This document shows, piece after piece, positions 63,938-64,000 of a stretch of 64,000 nt of DNA (position 1 is the stretch's first letter; every line of letters starts with the position of its first letter). The stretch comes from Planctomycetales bacterium (GTDB lineage Bacteria > Planctomycetota > Planctomycetia > Planctomycetales > Planctomycetaceae). The notes beneath the pieces were generated by a model. It was given only the letters and a program-made list of their open reading frames with translations, had not been told where the DNA came from and ran no database searches. The position numbers and the translations under genes are program-made. The DNA lies in the NCBI GenBank assembly GCA_026400835.1, contig JAPLOA010000078.1, positions 1 through 64,000 on the forward strand, in the 5' to 3' direction.

Positions 63938-64000
63938 TGCTTCACCTCAACGCAAACTTACCAAATGGAACTGACGCATGTCAGTTGAGAGTTTTTACGA

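Overview
The window looks like a chromosome segment of a planctomycete (phylum Planctomycetota, probably order Planctomycetales). This rests on paralogous families typical of that phylum: two cytochrome-type DUF1549/DUF1553 (PSD1) proteins, a DUF1501 protein with a Tat signal, a DUF3500 protein, a ceramidase-like secreted protein, a prenyltransferase-repeat membrane protein, and MoxR-DUF58 operons. Genes are mostly monocistronic or in short runs on both strands, with many Tat or Sec signal peptides. Several intergenic gaps hold short palindromic repeats. The genus cannot be named from sequence alone.

Layout. 1-2.6 kb: a minus-strand accessory module (5'-truncated Hint/nuclease polymorphic toxin, TPR-like candidate immunity protein, small conserved protein) closed by a terminator. 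2.9-8.2 kb: core metabolism (serA, an ExeA-like ATPase, purM, pyrimidine-nucleoside phosphorylase). 8.5-12.9 kb: DUF1501 and DJ-1/PfpI genes, a nested inverted-repeat element, and a helix-hairpin-helix/HlyD fusion. 13.2-17.8 kb: a DUF255 thioredoxin-like protein fused to a DsbD-N-like domain, then motA and a short motB without its peptidoglycan-binding domain. 18-24.7 kb: DUF3500 plus two tandem PSD1 genes. 24.9-31 kb: cysS, a palindrome-rich gap, and a tightly coupled MoxR-DUF58-membrane protein operon. 31.7-40.8 kb: a cell-wall amidase, an inactive-looking alpha/beta hydrolase, a beta-lactamase-like serine hydrolase, a DAACS symporter, the prenyltransferase-repeat protein and the ceramidase-like protein.

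40.9-52.7 kb: a PYROXD2-like oxidoreductase, a methyltransferase and glycosyltransferase pair, an M24 peptidase, a zinc-ribbon protein and trxB. These are followed by a divergent pair of an HxlR-type regulator and an iron-sulfur/SCP2 fusion protein with two matching palindromes between them, then an acyl-lipid desaturase, a Nudix hydrolase and fabI. 53-56.2 kb: a secreted hydrolase, rsmD, an HU-like protein, csrA and tRNA-Glu(UUC). 56.5-64 kb: a methyltransferase, an ISL3-type transposase remnant, an NTF2-like secreted protein, a large Gly/Asn-rich secreted repeat protein, a decayed homoserine dehydrogenase and a LapA-like small membrane protein.

The most promising items for follow-up are the HxlR operator pair with its iron-sulfur/SCP2 target, the MotB lacking an OmpA domain, the truncated Hint-nuclease/immunity module, the symporter with an altered NMDGT motif, the 60-bp and 15-bp coding tandem repeats, and the dispersed palindrome families. 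No CRISPR array, rRNA operon, prophage or complete insertion sequence was seen.
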